From the NCBI GenBank assembly GCA_018828385.1, contig JAHJVE010000020.1, positions 1-64,000 on the forward strand: 64,000 bases of DNA, given 5' to 3'. The notes under the pieces were generated by a model, which saw nothing but the letters and a program-made list of their open reading frames with translations, was not told where the DNA came from and searched no databases. This document shows positions 25,908 to 34,364 of the stretch, one piece after another; position 1 is the first letter of the stretch, and each line of letters opens with the position of its first letter. Position numbers and translations under genes: made by a program. The DNA comes from Gammaproteobacteria bacterium. GTDB taxonomy: Bacteria; Pseudomonadota; Gammaproteobacteria; Burkholderiales; Rhodocyclaceae.

Positions 25908-26855
25908 TTGCCCATCCCCGCTTCCCTGAACAGGAACCTCAGCCTGCCGGTCATCTGTGCGCCGATGTTCATCGTCTCCAACCCGGACCTCGTCATCGCC
26001 CAGTGCAAGGCCGGCCTGATCGGCTCCTTCCCGGCGCTCAACGCCCGCCCCAAGGACTTGCTCGACGACTGGCTGCTGCGCATCAAGAGCGAACTGGCCA
26101 ACGATCCGAAGGCGGCGCCGTTCGCGGTGAACCAGATCATCCATCCCTCGAACGAGCGCCTCGAACACGACATGGCACTGTGCGTGAAGCACGAAGTGCC
26201 GCTGATCATCACCAGCCTGTCGGCGCCGACCCAGATCGTGCCGCATGTGCATGCTTACGGCGGCAAGGTTTTCCACGACGTGATCAGTGTGCGCCATGCC
26301 GAAAAGGCGCTGGAAGCCGGTGTCGACGGCCTGATCCTGGTCTGTGCCGGGGCTGGCGGCCATGCCGGAACCCTCAGCCCCTTCGCGCTGGTCGGTGAAA
26401 TCCGCAAGTTCTATGACGGCCCGATCGCGCTGTCCGGTTCGATCACCAATGGCCAGGCCATCCTGGCGGCGCAGGCCATGGGGGCGGATTTCGCCTACAT
26501 CGGCACCCGCTTCATCGCCACGCAGGAAGCCAATGCGGTCGAGGCTTACAAGCAGGCCATTGTCGATTCCGCCGCCAAGGATGTGGTCTATACGCCGTAT
26601 TTCACCGGCGTGCATGGCAACTACCTGACCAGGAGCATCGTCGCTGCCGGCCTCGATCCGGCCAATCTGCCGGTCAAGGACAAAACCGCGATGAGCTTCG
26701 GCGGCGCCCGCGACGCCAAGGCCTGGAAGGACATCTGGGGCGCCGGGCAGGGCGTCGGCACCATCGACGACGTGCTGCCGGCCGGTGAACTGATCACCCG
26801 CCTCAAGCAGGAATACCGCAGCGCGAAGACGGCGCTGTGCAACAACCCGTTCTGA
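25908..26855 (+). CDS. Nitronate monooxygenase (NMO) family flavoprotein
   Basis: A 315-residue FMN-dependent TIM-barrel protein of the 2-nitropropane dioxygenase/nitronate monooxygenase family. Visible are LPVICAPMFIVSNPDLVIAQ, GLIGSFPALNARP, ILVCAGAGGHAGTLSPFALV (with the family His) and GADFAYIGTRFIATQEA. Family members detoxify propionate 3-nitronate, and some relatives act on enoyl groups. It begins with TTG at 25908, preceded by AAGGAG inside the fadD end, so translation is likely coupled. Its place in a beta-oxidation operon is common in betaproteobacteria, but its role there is not established. Confidence 0.87.
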   Translation: MPIPASLNRNLSLPVICAPMFIVSNPDLVIAQCKAGLIGSFPALNARPKDLLDDWLLRIKSELANDPKAAPFAVNQIIHPSNERLEHDMALCVKHEVPLIITSLSAPTQIVPHVHAYGGKVFHDVISVRHAEKALEAGVDGLILVCAGAGGHAGTLSPFALVGEIRKFYDGPIALSGSITNGQAILAAQAMGADFAYIGTRFIATQEANAVEAYKQAIVDSAAKDVVYTPYFTGVHGNYLTRSIVAAGLDPANLPVKDKTAMSFGGARDAKAWKDIWGAGQGVGTIDDVLPAGELITRLKQEYRSAKTALCNNPF

Positions 26856-26886
26856 ATATTTCAACAAGACACAAGGAGACACATCA

Positions 26887-28683
26887 ATGAGCGACTACCG
26901 CGCCCCGATCAAGGACATGCGCTTCGTGATGGATGAGATTGCCGGCTTCCAGCAACTCAGCCAGCTTCCGGCCTACGCCGATGCAACCCCGGACATGGCC
27001 GATGCCATCCTCGACGAAGCTGCCAAATTCACCCGCGAAGTGCTTGCCCCGCTCAACCGCGTCGGCGACACCCAGGGTTGCACCTGGACGCCGGAAGGCG
27101 TCACTACCCCGGACGGCTGGAAGGAGGCCTATAACGCCTTCCGCGAGGCCGGCTGGAGCGGCATCACGCTGCCCACCGAATACGGCGGCCAGGGCCTGCC
27201 CAGCGCGCTCGGCATCGCGGTGCAGGAAATGGTGTGTTCGGCCAACCTCGGCTTCTCGCTCGGTCCCTTGCTCACCTCGGGTGCCGTTGAAGCCCTGCTC
27301 ACCTGTGCAAGCGATGAACTGAAGGCGACCTACCTGGAAAAGATGGTCACCGGCGAATGGACCGGCACCATGAACCTGACCGAGCCGCAAGCCGGCTCCG
27401 ACCTCGCCCTCATCCGCTCGCGCGCCGAGCCGCAGGCCGATGGCAGCTACAAGGTCTTTGGCCAGAAGATCTTCATCAGCTACGGCGACCACGACATGAC
27501 CGACAACATCGTGCATCTCGTCCTCGCCCGCCTGCCGGACGCCCCGGCCGGCGTGAAGGGCATCTCGATGTTCCTGGTGCCGAAGTTCATGGTCAATGCC
27601 GATGGTTCGCTGGGCGCCCGTAACGACGCCCACTGCGTCTCCATCGAACACAAGGTCGGCATCCACGCCAGCGCCACCTGCGTCATGGCCTATGGTGACA
27701 ACGGTGGTGCCGTTGGCTACCTGCTCGGCGAGCCGAACCGCGGCCTGGAGTACATGTTCATCATGATGAACGCCGCCCGTCTCGGCGTTGGCGTGCAGGG
27801 CATCGCCCTCGGCGAACGCGCCTACCAGCGCGCCCTGGCCTACGCCAAGGATCGCAAGCAGGGACGCGATGCGCTGACCGGTGAAGCCCTGGTCACCATC
27901 GACAAGCACCCGGACGTGCGCCGCATGCTGCTGTTGATGAAGTCGCGCGTCGAAGCCTGCCGCGCCATGGCCTACTACACCGCCAGCCTGCTCGACCGCG
28001 TCCATGTCGGCGGCGCCGATGCCGAGCAGCAGAAGCGTGACCTTTTCATGGCCGAATTCATGATTCCGCTGGTCAAGGGTGGCGGCACCGAAATGTCCAT
28101 CGACGTCACCTCGCTCGGTGTTCAGGTGCATGGCGGCATGGGCTTCATCGAGGAAACCGGTGCTGCCCAGCACTGGCGCGATTCCCGCATCACCACCATC
28201 TACGAGGGCACCACCGGTATCCAGGCCAACGACCTGCTGTTCCGCAAGCTGATGCGCGACCAGGGCGCCACCGCCAAAGTCGTTTTCGGCGAGGTTTATG
28301 CCACCGCCAAGGCCCTCGGCGCTTCCGGCAAGCCGGAACTGATGGCGATGGGCCAGAAACTGGGCAATGCCCTGAAAGCCTGGACCGGCGCCACCGAATG
28401 GCTGGCCGCCAACGTCCGTAGCAACCTGTCCGGTGTCATGACCGCTGCCGTGCCTTACCTGCACCTGGCGGTTACCGTGACCGGCGGCTGGTTGATGGCC
28501 AAGTCCGCACTGGCTGCAGCCGGCTACCTGGACAAGGGTGAGGGCGACCTGCCGTTCTATCGCGCCAAGATCACGTCGGCCCGTTTCTACGCCGACCAGA
28601 TGTTGCCGCAGGCAGCGTCGTACGCCGAGATCGTCATGGCTGGCGATAGCGGCCTGGCTGGCGAGCCGTTGTCGCTGGACTAA
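26887..28683 (+). CDS. Acyl-CoA dehydrogenase, 598-residue C-terminally extended type
   Basis: An FAD-dependent acyl-CoA dehydrogenase with the extra C-terminal domain of the DmdC/AcdP-like branch. The core has SGITLPTEYGGQGLPSALGI, MNLTEPQAGSDLALIRSRAE, HKVGIHASATCVMAYG and IYEGTTGIQANDLLFRKL. The last 130 residues form the extra helical domain. It is the last gene of the fadN-like operon and is followed by two hairpins. FadE at 7672 is a different class, so this copy probably serves other chain lengths or branched substrates (inference). It has AAGGAGA upstream. Confidence 0.92.
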   Translation: MSDYRAPIKDMRFVMDEIAGFQQLSQLPAYADATPDMADAILDEAAKFTREVLAPLNRVGDTQGCTWTPEGVTTPDGWKEAYNAFREAGWSGITLPTEYGGQGLPSALGIAVQEMVCSANLGFSLGPLLTSGAVEALLTCASDELKATYLEKMVTGEWTGTMNLTEPQAGSDLALIRSRAEPQADGSYKVFGQKIFISYGDHDMTDNIVHLVLARLPDAPAGVKGISMFLVPKFMVNADGSLGARNDAHCVSIEHKVGIHASATCVMAYGDNGGAVGYLLGEPNRGLEYMFIMMNAARLGVGVQGIALGERAYQRALAYAKDRKQGRDALTGEALVTIDKHPDVRRMLLLMKSRVEACRAMAYYTASLLDRVHVGGADAEQQKRDLFMAEFMIPLVKGGGTEMSIDVTSLGVQVHGGMGFIEETGAAQHWRDSRITTIYEGTTGIQANDLLFRKLMRDQGATAKVVFGEVYATAKALGASGKPELMAMGQKLGNALKAWTGATEWLAANVRSNLSGVMTAAVPYLHLAVTVTGGWLMAKSALAAAGYLDKGEGDLPFYRAKITSARFYADQMLPQAASYAEIVMAGDSGLAGEPLSLD

Positions 28684-28696
28684 TCAACTATACCCA

Positions 28697-28749
28697 CCGG
28701 GCCGTTCGGCCCGGAAAAGCAAAAGGAGAAGCCGCGGCTTCTCCTTTTT
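28697..28749 (+). terminator. Double-hairpin terminator of the fadN-like operon
   Basis: CCGGGCC-GTTC-GGCCCGG (28697-28714) is followed by a 13-bp perfect stem (28721-28733 with 28736-28748) ending in TTTTT. The group II intron begins six bases further on. Confidence 0.9.
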
Positions 28750-28754
28750 CATGG

Positions 28755-30392
28755 GTGCGCCCAGCATGGGCGCACTCCTGCGGGTGGAAGTCCCGCCGTA
28801 AGTTGATCACGACGAACGAATTGAAGCGCAACTGCATGAGGGTGACTGAGTGTGGGAAGGAAGCGTGGAGCGTAATCTGCGAGCCGATGAACAAGAATCG
28901 GATAGAAGGCGCTGCCGAGCAGGGCGAGCGGGCCCATGACCGCGAAGCTCTTGTGATCAAGGCGAAGTGGCGTAAATCCGGCGGTTGTGCAGAGAAGGAG
29001 TGCGTTCTTACCTGGGGAGATCTCGCCTTGTGCCTGAAAGGGCGACGTGGTGACACGGAGCGAGAAGTCAGCAGCGGCCATAGTAGCTGCCGGTATGGAG
29101 CGAAGGGCCAAACGAGAAGGAGTGTTTTACGCCATGTCGATGTGTGAAGCCTTGCGTCAGATGCCCGAGAGATCGGGGCGGGTGCCATTAGCGGACGGTG
29201 AAGCCGGCCGTGCAAGCGCCAGCGACGAAGCGACACGCCCGCGACATGAAACGGGAAGCACGGGATCAGCGTTGCTGATGGCAGCGCTGACGAGAGAGAA
29301 CCTGCAACAAGCGTGGAAGCGGGTACGGGCCAACAAAGGCGCGGCTGGTGTGGATGGCCGGGATATTCCCGAGACCGCCTGCTACTTGCGAACGGCGTGG
29401 CCGGTGATTCGTGATCAGCTCTTTCAGGGGACGTACCGGCCGAGTCCGGTACGACGGGTGACGATTCCGAAACCGGATGGCGGCGAGCGTGAGCTGGGCA
29501 TCCCGACGGTGACGGATCGACTGATCCAGCAAGCGTTGCTGCAAGTTTTGCAGCCGCTGCTGGACCCGACCTTTAGCGAGAACAGCTTTGGTTTCCGACC
29601 GGGGCGCAGCGCACAAGAAGCCGTTGTCCGTGCGCAAGCCTACGTACAGTCCGGACGCCGAATCGTGGTTGATGTTGATCTGGAGAAATTCTTTGATCGG
29701 GTCAATCACGACATTCTGTTGGGTCGCCTACAGAAACGCATTGGAGATGCTGGGGTACTGCGGCTGATCCGGGCGTATCTGAATAGCGGGATCATGCAGA
29801 ATGGTGTCGTCGTGTCGCGGTATCAAGGGACGCCGCAAGGCGGACCGCTGTCGCCGTTACTGGCGAATGTCTTGCTGGATGAAGTCGACAAGGAACTGGA
29901 ACGCCGGAGTCATTGTTTCGTGCGCTACGCTGACGATGCGAACGTGTATGTTCGCAGCCAGAGGGCAGGCGAGCGGGTAATGGCACTGCTGCGGAAGATG
30001 TACGCCAAGCTGCACCTGACGGTCAATGAGGCCAAAAGTGCGGTTGCGAGTGCATTCGGGCGAAAGTTTCTTGGCTTCAGTTTCTGGGTGGCGCCGCAAG
30101 GCGAGATCAAATGCAAGGTGGCGGCGAAGCCGATGGCGACCTACAAGCAGCGGATCAGGCAACTGACCCGACGCTCAGGCGGTCGCAGCATGGCGGAAGT
30201 CGTTGAAAATCTGCGCCCCTATGTGCTGGGGTGGAAAGTCTATTTCCGGTTATCGCAAACGCCGGGTGTCTGGCGCACGCTGGACGAGTGGATGCGACAT
30301 CGGTTGCGGGCAATCCAACTCAAGCACTGGAAGCGTGGGCCGACGATGTATCGGGAATTGAAAGCGCTGGGTGCGTCAGAAACTGTAGCGCC
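28755..30392 (+). mobile_element. Group II intron, 3'-truncated (probably group IIC)
   Basis: The 5' end GTGCGCCCAGC fits the GUGYG start of group II introns, and about 380 nt of structured non-coding RNA precedes the reverse transcriptase frame. It starts six bases after an intrinsic terminator stem, the target preference of group IIC introns. Neither a domain V hairpin nor an intron 3' end is found; intron similarity stops near 30392, where an IS66 fragment begins. It therefore cannot splice or move as it stands. Confidence 0.8.
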
Positions 30393-30438
30393 TCAAACAC
30401 ATATTTACAGAATTGCCCAAGTTGAAACGCGCCGATGA
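29134..30438 (+). CDS. ltrA: Group II intron reverse transcriptase/maturase, C-terminus lost
   Basis: The intron-encoded protein for splicing and retrotransposition. Domain 0 (RANKGAAGVDG) is followed by reverse transcriptase blocks IPTVTDRLIQQALLQVL, SFGFRPGRSAQEAV, VDVDLEKFFDRVNHDILL, GTPQGGPLSPLLANVLLDEV and the catalytic YADD in FVRYADDANVYVRS; the maturase segment is near LGWKVYFRLSQTPGVW. The frame loses family similarity after KALGASETVA and ends in about 15 unrelated residues, so roughly 30 residues are missing. Starts at 29047 (GTG), 29095 and 29134 are possible; 29134 has GAAGGAG upstream. Confidence 0.82.
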   Translation: MSMCEALRQMPERSGRVPLADGEAGRASASDEATRPRHETGSTGSALLMAALTRENLQQAWKRVRANKGAAGVDGRDIPETACYLRTAWPVIRDQLFQGTYRPSPVRRVTIPKPDGGERELGIPTVTDRLIQQALLQVLQPLLDPTFSENSFGFRPGRSAQEAVVRAQAYVQSGRRIVVDVDLEKFFDRVNHDILLGRLQKRIGDAGVLRLIRAYLNSGIMQNGVVVSRYQGTPQGGPLSPLLANVLLDEVDKELERRSHCFVRYADDANVYVRSQRAGERVMALLRKMYAKLHLTVNEAKSAVASAFGRKFLGFSFWVAPQGEIKCKVAAKPMATYKQRIRQLTRRSGGRSMAEVVENLRPYVLGWKVYFRLSQTPGVWRTLDEWMRHRLRAIQLKHWKRGPTMYRELKALGASETVAPQTHIYRIAQVETRR

Positions 30439-30498
30439 GGTAACTGCTCTCTTGCCTTGGAATCTCAAATCCGCGTTGGGATAAGCTGGTGGCGCCCA

Positions 30499-30852
30499 TC
30501 AGGCAACCTTGCGGGCATTGACTTGTTTCAGTGCCCGAGGTTGCCCAATTTCCAGTCCCTCTAACAACCAGGCTAATTGACGCCTGTCGATGGAGATGGA
30601 TTGGGTCATTCCTTTTGTGGGCCAACGGAATCGGCCTCGCTCTAGGCGCTTATATAAGAGCCAAAATCCATTCCTGTCCCAATACAGGATCTTGATTTTG
30701 TCGCCGCCGCGATTGCAGAAAACGAACACGTGCTCAGTCACTGCGCCATTTCCAATAATTGACTGTGCAAGCAAGGCCAAGGCGTCAATCGATTTCCGCA
30801 TGTCGGTGTGGCCAGAGGCCAACCAGACATTCGGTACGGGAAAATCCATCAT
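30499..30852 (-). CDS. tnpB: IS66-family accessory protein TnpB
   Basis: A 117-residue IS66 Orf2 protein: VWLASGHTDMRKSIDALALL, VFVFCNRGGDKIKILYWDRN and GFWLLYKRLERGRFRWP are the family core. It works with TnpA and TnpC in IS66 transposition through an unknown activity. Its start overlaps the tnpA stop by 4 nt, as usual. With tnpC gone it has no transposase partner here. Confidence 0.92.
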   Translation of the reverse strand: MMDFPVPNVWLASGHTDMRKSIDALALLAQSIIGNGAVTEHVFVFCNRGGDKIKILYWDRNGFWLLYKRLERGRFRWPTKGMTQSISIDRRQLAWLLEGLEIGQPRALKQVNARKVA

Positions 30853-31226
30853 GCGACTTCCCCGAGAACCAGCAATACCGTTTTCAAAAGCGCCGGATCA
30901 AAGTCGTGTGCAATCTGCACGCTGAATTTTCCAACTGAGATCGTCAGTTGATATGAGGCGCAGGCCTGTTTTTGGACAACGTGTGGAATCGCTGCGGGCG
31001 GCACATTCACTGAAACGAAAGTCGGCATAGCCTCTGCTGGGGTTTTGTTAGCGCGCCGCTTGCCCTTAGCTTGTGTAAAACCAAGACGCGCCTTCCAGCG
31101 CTGGAATGTCTTTATGGAGACATTTTGGGCTTTGCACCAATGAATCTGGTTTTGTCCGCTCGATTTCCAGTCAGCTAAACGCTTTTTCCACACGTTTTCG
31201 CCCAAACGGGCCGCTCTTTTAGCCAT
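30849..31226 (-). CDS. tnpA: IS66-family accessory protein TnpA
   Basis: A 125-residue IS66 Orf1 protein with an N-terminal helix-turn-helix (KRLADWKSSGQNQIHWCKAQ, then NVSIKTFQRWKARLG, residues about 15-50) and a C-terminal part close to TnpA of this family (YQLTISVGKFSVQIAHDFDP, LLKTVLLVLGEVA). It lies 84 nt inside the intact terminal repeat at 31310 and is followed by tnpB with a 4-nt overlap. Confidence 0.88.
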   Translation of the reverse strand: MAKRAARLGENVWKKRLADWKSSGQNQIHWCKAQNVSIKTFQRWKARLGFTQAKGKRRANKTPAEAMPTFVSVNVPPAAIPHVVQKQACASYQLTISVGKFSVQIAHDFDPALLKTVLLVLGEVA

Positions 31227-31310
31227 TTTCCCATACCAGTTAGTTCAATATGGCTAGATTTTGCTGCTACGGCGGGCATGGGGAAAGAATGTGCTGAAAT
31301 CGGCGCTTAC

Positions 31311-31488
31311 TGAGCAATGGTCGGTGATTTCAGTCATAGAGCGGAAGTAATATGCCGTTGTTAGTTTTGCCATAAAGCATTGCCGGGATGGAAGATTCGC
31401 GCCCGGCAGTGGGCGTTGTTTGTCTTGAGCCAATCCGGAGCTTCTATTGAATAGAAAGATCCAGTATCCGTTGCAGGTTGCAGAGTAT
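31311..31488. other. Unassigned stretch between IS66 remnant and IS5 element
   Basis: About 180 nt with no recognisable gene. It could be the original chromosome, the lost intron tail or debris of another element. I looked for a group II domain V hairpin here and did not see one. Confidence 0.4.
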
Positions 31489-31492
31489 CTAA

Positions 31493-32669
31493 GGAAACTC
31501 TGCACAAGTAACCGTCATGCAGACTGATTTGAGAGAATAGCGCCATTGTCATGGTGCCGACTGAACAGATGAAACGGATGAAGCAACTGAGCCTCGCTGA
31601 AACGGGATTCCTGCCCAAAGCAGGGAAGCAAACCCGAAAGGCTGTGTTTCTGGCGGAGATGGAAACGGTCGTTCCTTGGTCTCGCCTGGAGGCGCTGATC
31701 GAGCCGCATTACCCGAAGAAGGGAAATGGTCGGCCACCGATGCCGCTCGGGACGATGTTGCGGATTCACTTCATGCAGCAATGGTTTGGCTACTCTGACC
31801 CGGCAATGGAAGAAGCCTTGCACGATGTACCGCTGCTGCGGAGTTTTGCGGGGCTGGATGCCTTCGAGGATGTAATGCCGGACGAAAGCACCATTCTTCG
31901 CTTCCGGCATCTGCTGGAGAAGCATGACCTGGCGGTAGCGATCTTTGCCGAGGTGAATGGGGTGTTGTCGGAGAAAGGTTTGTCGATGAAACGTGGCACG
32001 GTGGTCGATGCGACGCTGATTGCCGCACCGAGTTCGACCAAGAACGCAGACAAGAAGCGCGACCCGGAAATGACGCAGACCAAGAAAGGCAATCAGTGGC
32101 ACTTCGGCATGAAGGCGCACATTGGCGTAGATGCCAATAGCGGACTGGTTCATACCGTGGAATGCACGACCGCCAAGGTGGCGGACATCACGATGATGGA
32201 AGCCTGCCTGCACGGTGAAGAAACGCTGGTCTTGGGTGATCGTGGCTATCACAAGGCGAACCGCACGATTGAGCACTTCGAGAGGGAAGATGGTCTTGTG
32301 GTGCTGACGCCGACCAAGAAGCCGAAAGGCGGCGAACTGACCAAGAAACAAAAGGCGTTCAACCGGATGCTGTCGTCGGTGCGCGCGATTGTTGAGCATC
32401 CGTTCCGGGTAGTGAAGCGCCAGTTTGGTTTTGTGAAGGTTCGCTACCGTGGTCTGGCGAAGAATACCGGGCAGATCGTGACGCTGTTTGCGCTGACCAA
32501 TCTGTGGCTGGCACGCAAGCGATTGCTGCCCTTGCTGGGTGAGGTACGCCCGTGAAACGGGAAATGCCGGGGAAAACCTCGGAATTTCGCGGTCGACGGT
32601 CGAAAATCGCCTGTTTTTCATCTTTTTTATGACAGCTGGCGCGAAAATGGCCGGTTGTTCAGAGAATCC
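31493..32669 (+). mobile_element. Complete IS5-family insertion sequence
   Basis: The ends are imperfect inverted repeats: GGAAACTCTGCACAA on the left and, read inward on the right, GGATTCTCTGAACAA. The outside bases are CTAA (left) and TTAG (right); both fit the YTAR target of IS5-type elements but they are not a direct repeat. One transposase gene fills the element. It lies about 95 nt upstream of dnaA. Confidence 0.82.
31551..32555 (+). CDS. IS5-family transposase
   Basis: A 334-residue DDE transposase. The N-terminal domain has PLGTMLRIHFMQQWFGYSDP and DESTILRFRHLLEKHDL. Catalytic acidic residues lie in GTVVDATLIAAPSSTKN, VLGDRGYHKA and the C-terminal Glu of SVRAIVEHPFRVVKRQFGF, which carries the Y-(2)-R-(3)-E-(6)-K style region of the IS4/IS5 group. 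The length is normal and no frameshift is seen, so the element may be active. Confidence 0.93.
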   Translation: MVPTEQMKRMKQLSLAETGFLPKAGKQTRKAVFLAEMETVVPWSRLEALIEPHYPKKGNGRPPMPLGTMLRIHFMQQWFGYSDPAMEEALHDVPLLRSFAGLDAFEDVMPDESTILRFRHLLEKHDLAVAIFAEVNGVLSEKGLSMKRGTVVDATLIAAPSSTKNADKKRDPEMTQTKKGNQWHFGMKAHIGVDANSGLVHTVECTTAKVADITMMEACLHGEETLVLGDRGYHKANRTIEHFEREDGLVVLTPTKKPKGGELTKKQKAFNRMLSSVRAIVEHPFRVVKRQFGFVKVRYRGLAKNTGQIVTLFALTNLWLARKRLLPLLGEVRP

Positions 32670-32763
32670 TTAGCCAGCCAAATCAAAATAGGTTTTCAAA
32701 TCAAGTATCTAATAACCGCCATCGGTCTTCAATCCGAATGCGCGGGGAGGAGTGTTTTCGTCG

Positions 32764-34155
32764 ATGGCCGGTTTCTGGGAATCCTGTTTGCAGCGCTTTG
32801 AGCAGGAATTGCCCGCGCAGCAATTCAACACCTGGATCAAGCCCTTGCGGCTCGAAGGGGAAACCACGGCTCTGGACGACGGTCTGCGCCTTATCGCTCC
32901 GAATACCTTCATCTTGAAGTGGGTGCGCGACCGCTATCTGACGCGCATTGAAGAATACAGCCGCAGCTTTTTCTCGGGGCCGGTCAATATCGCCCTGATT
33001 ATTGGCAGCGGGAAAGCCGGCAATCGGATTGAGGCGGGCAGCGAAGCCAGCGAAAAATCTCCCGGCAAGGCTGCTGCCAGTAGCCAGAAAAAGGCGCCCG
33101 CAGTCGATAAGCCGCGCGCCAAGAGCGGCAATTACGAAAAATCCCGGCTGTTTCAGTCCTTCACCTTCGACAATCTGGTGGTCGGCAAGGCCAATGACCT
33201 GGCCCGGGCTGCTGCCGTCCAGGTGGCCAACAACCCCGGTGGCGCCTACAACCCGCTATTCATCTACGGTGGCGCCGGCCTGGGCAAGACTCACCTGATT
33301 CACGCCATCGGCAATGCCATCGTCGCCGAAAACCCGGAAAAGATCGTTCGCTACGTTCACGCCGAGGATTACTACTCGGATGTCGTGCGTGCCTACCAGC
33401 AAAAGTCCTTCGACACCTTTAAGCGCACCTATCGTTCGCTCGATGTGCTGTTGCTCGATGATGTGCAGTTCTTCAACGGCAAGAATCGTTCGCAGGAGGA
33501 GTTTTTCTTCCTGTTCAACGCGCTGATCGAGGCACGCAAGCAAATCATCATCACCTGCGATACCTATCCAAAAGACATCAACGGCCTTGATGATCGTCTG
33601 GTCACCCGTTTCGACTGGGGCCTGACCGTTCAGATCGAGCCGCCGGAACTGGAAATGCGCGTCGCCATTCTGAAAAAGAAGGCGGAAGCGGAAGGTATTC
33701 ATCTCGACGATGAAGTCCCGTTCTTCATCGCCAAGCATTTGCGCTCCAATGTGCGCGAACTGGAAGGCGCCCTGAAAAAGGTGCTGGCCTACTCGTCCTT
33801 CCATGGTCGGGCCATTGCGCTCGACCTGACCAAGGAAGCACTCAAGGACGTTATCGGTTCGGCCCGTAATGTCGGCATCGACAATATCCAGAAGACCGTC
33901 GCCGATTACTACAAGATGAAGGTTGCCGAACTGTTCTCGAAAAAGCGCACTCGCGCCATTGCCCGGCCGCGTCAGGTCGCCATGTGGCTGTGCCGGGAAG
34001 TGACTTCACACAGTTTTCCGGAAATCGGCGATGCCTTTGGCGGTCGCGATCACACCACGGTCATTCATGCCGTAAAGACCATCGATGCCTTGCGCCTCAA
34101 GGAAAACGAACTCAACCACGACCTGCATGTGTTGCTGCAGGTATTGAAAGGGTGA
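32764..34155 (+). CDS. dnaA: Chromosomal replication initiator protein DnaA
   Basis: DnaA binds 9-bp boxes at oriC and opens the DNA for replication. The 463-residue protein has domain I at the N-terminus (FWESCLQRFEQELPAQQFNT), a low-complexity linker (about 85-125), the AAA+ domain with Walker A GGAGLGKTHLIHAIGN and Walker B VLLLDDVQFF, and domain IV with the signature FGGRDHTTVIHAVKTID. ATG 32764 places homology at residue 2; a GTG at 32752 lies on the AGGAG itself and would give four extra residues. Immediately upstream are an IS5 element and other mobile DNA rather than the common rpmH neighbour. Confidence 0.96.
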   Translation: MAGFWESCLQRFEQELPAQQFNTWIKPLRLEGETTALDDGLRLIAPNTFILKWVRDRYLTRIEEYSRSFFSGPVNIALIIGSGKAGNRIEAGSEASEKSPGKAAASSQKKAPAVDKPRAKSGNYEKSRLFQSFTFDNLVVGKANDLARAAAVQVANNPGGAYNPLFIYGGAGLGKTHLIHAIGNAIVAENPEKIVRYVHAEDYYSDVVRAYQQKSFDTFKRTYRSLDVLLLDDVQFFNGKNRSQEEFFFLFNALIEARKQIIITCDTYPKDINGLDDRLVTRFDWGLTVQIEPPELEMRVAILKKKAEAEGIHLDDEVPFFIAKHLRSNVRELEGALKKVLAYSSFHGRAIALDLTKEALKDVIGSARNVGIDNIQKTVADYYKMKVAELFSKKRTRAIARPRQVAMWLCREVTSHSFPEIGDAFGGRDHTTVIHAVKTIDALRLKENELNHDLHVLLQVLKG

Positions 34156-34156
34156 G

Positions 34157-34364
34157 TTTGTCGATAAGTCTGGGGAAAAGCTGTGTATGAATTGTGGATC
34201 ATATGGAATTACCCACTTTGTGGGAAAATTATCCGGATTTCACCCACAGGCAATCCAGTCGTTTTCGCAGACCGTAAAATTTGATTCAAACATCTGAAAT
34301 TAAACGTATTTTTTCAGTTATTCACAGAATTGTTCCCGATATAGTCTACTTAGGAATTTAATTT
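34157..34364. other. Probable replication origin (oriC) between dnaA and dnaN
   Basis: About 208 nt of low-GC sequence with several sites close to the DnaA box TTATCCACA: TTATCGACA (minus strand, 34159-34167), TCATACACA (minus, 34182-34190), TGATCCACA (minus, 34193-34201), TTATCCGGA (plus, 34229-34237) and TTATTCACA (plus, 34318-34326). The A/T-rich stretch 34275-34320 could be the unwinding element. The dnaN promoter must also lie here. Confidence 0.7.

Larger units (their letters stand above)
30393..31310 (-). mobile_element. IS66-family remnant (tnpA-tnpB, no tnpC)
   Basis: The outer end is intact: read inward from 31310 it is GTAAGCGCCGATTTCAGCAC, a typical IS66 terminal repeat, 84 nt before tnpA. 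The other end is lost. Only about 105 nt separate the tnpB stop from the intron break, without a transposase frame or matching terminal repeat. The large tnpC transposase gene has been deleted. Confidence 0.78.

Noticed and set aside
30384..30405. GTAGCGCC as the missing left terminal repeat of the IS66 element
   Set aside because: The bases are better explained as intron reverse transcriptase codons (ETVA then Q), and beyond eight bases the match to the right terminal repeat fails.
32590..32625. A weak match to the dispersed motif (CGGTCGACGGTCGAAAATCGCC) inside the IS5 right end
   Set aside because: The core is shifted and the A-tract and GGCC spacing are wrong. It belongs to the insertion sequence and would recur wherever that element sits.
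34285..34302. TTCAAACATCTGAAAT in the dnaA-dnaN gap as another PsrA-like operator
   Set aside because: Only the left half agrees; there is no palindrome and no fatty-acid gene is downstream.
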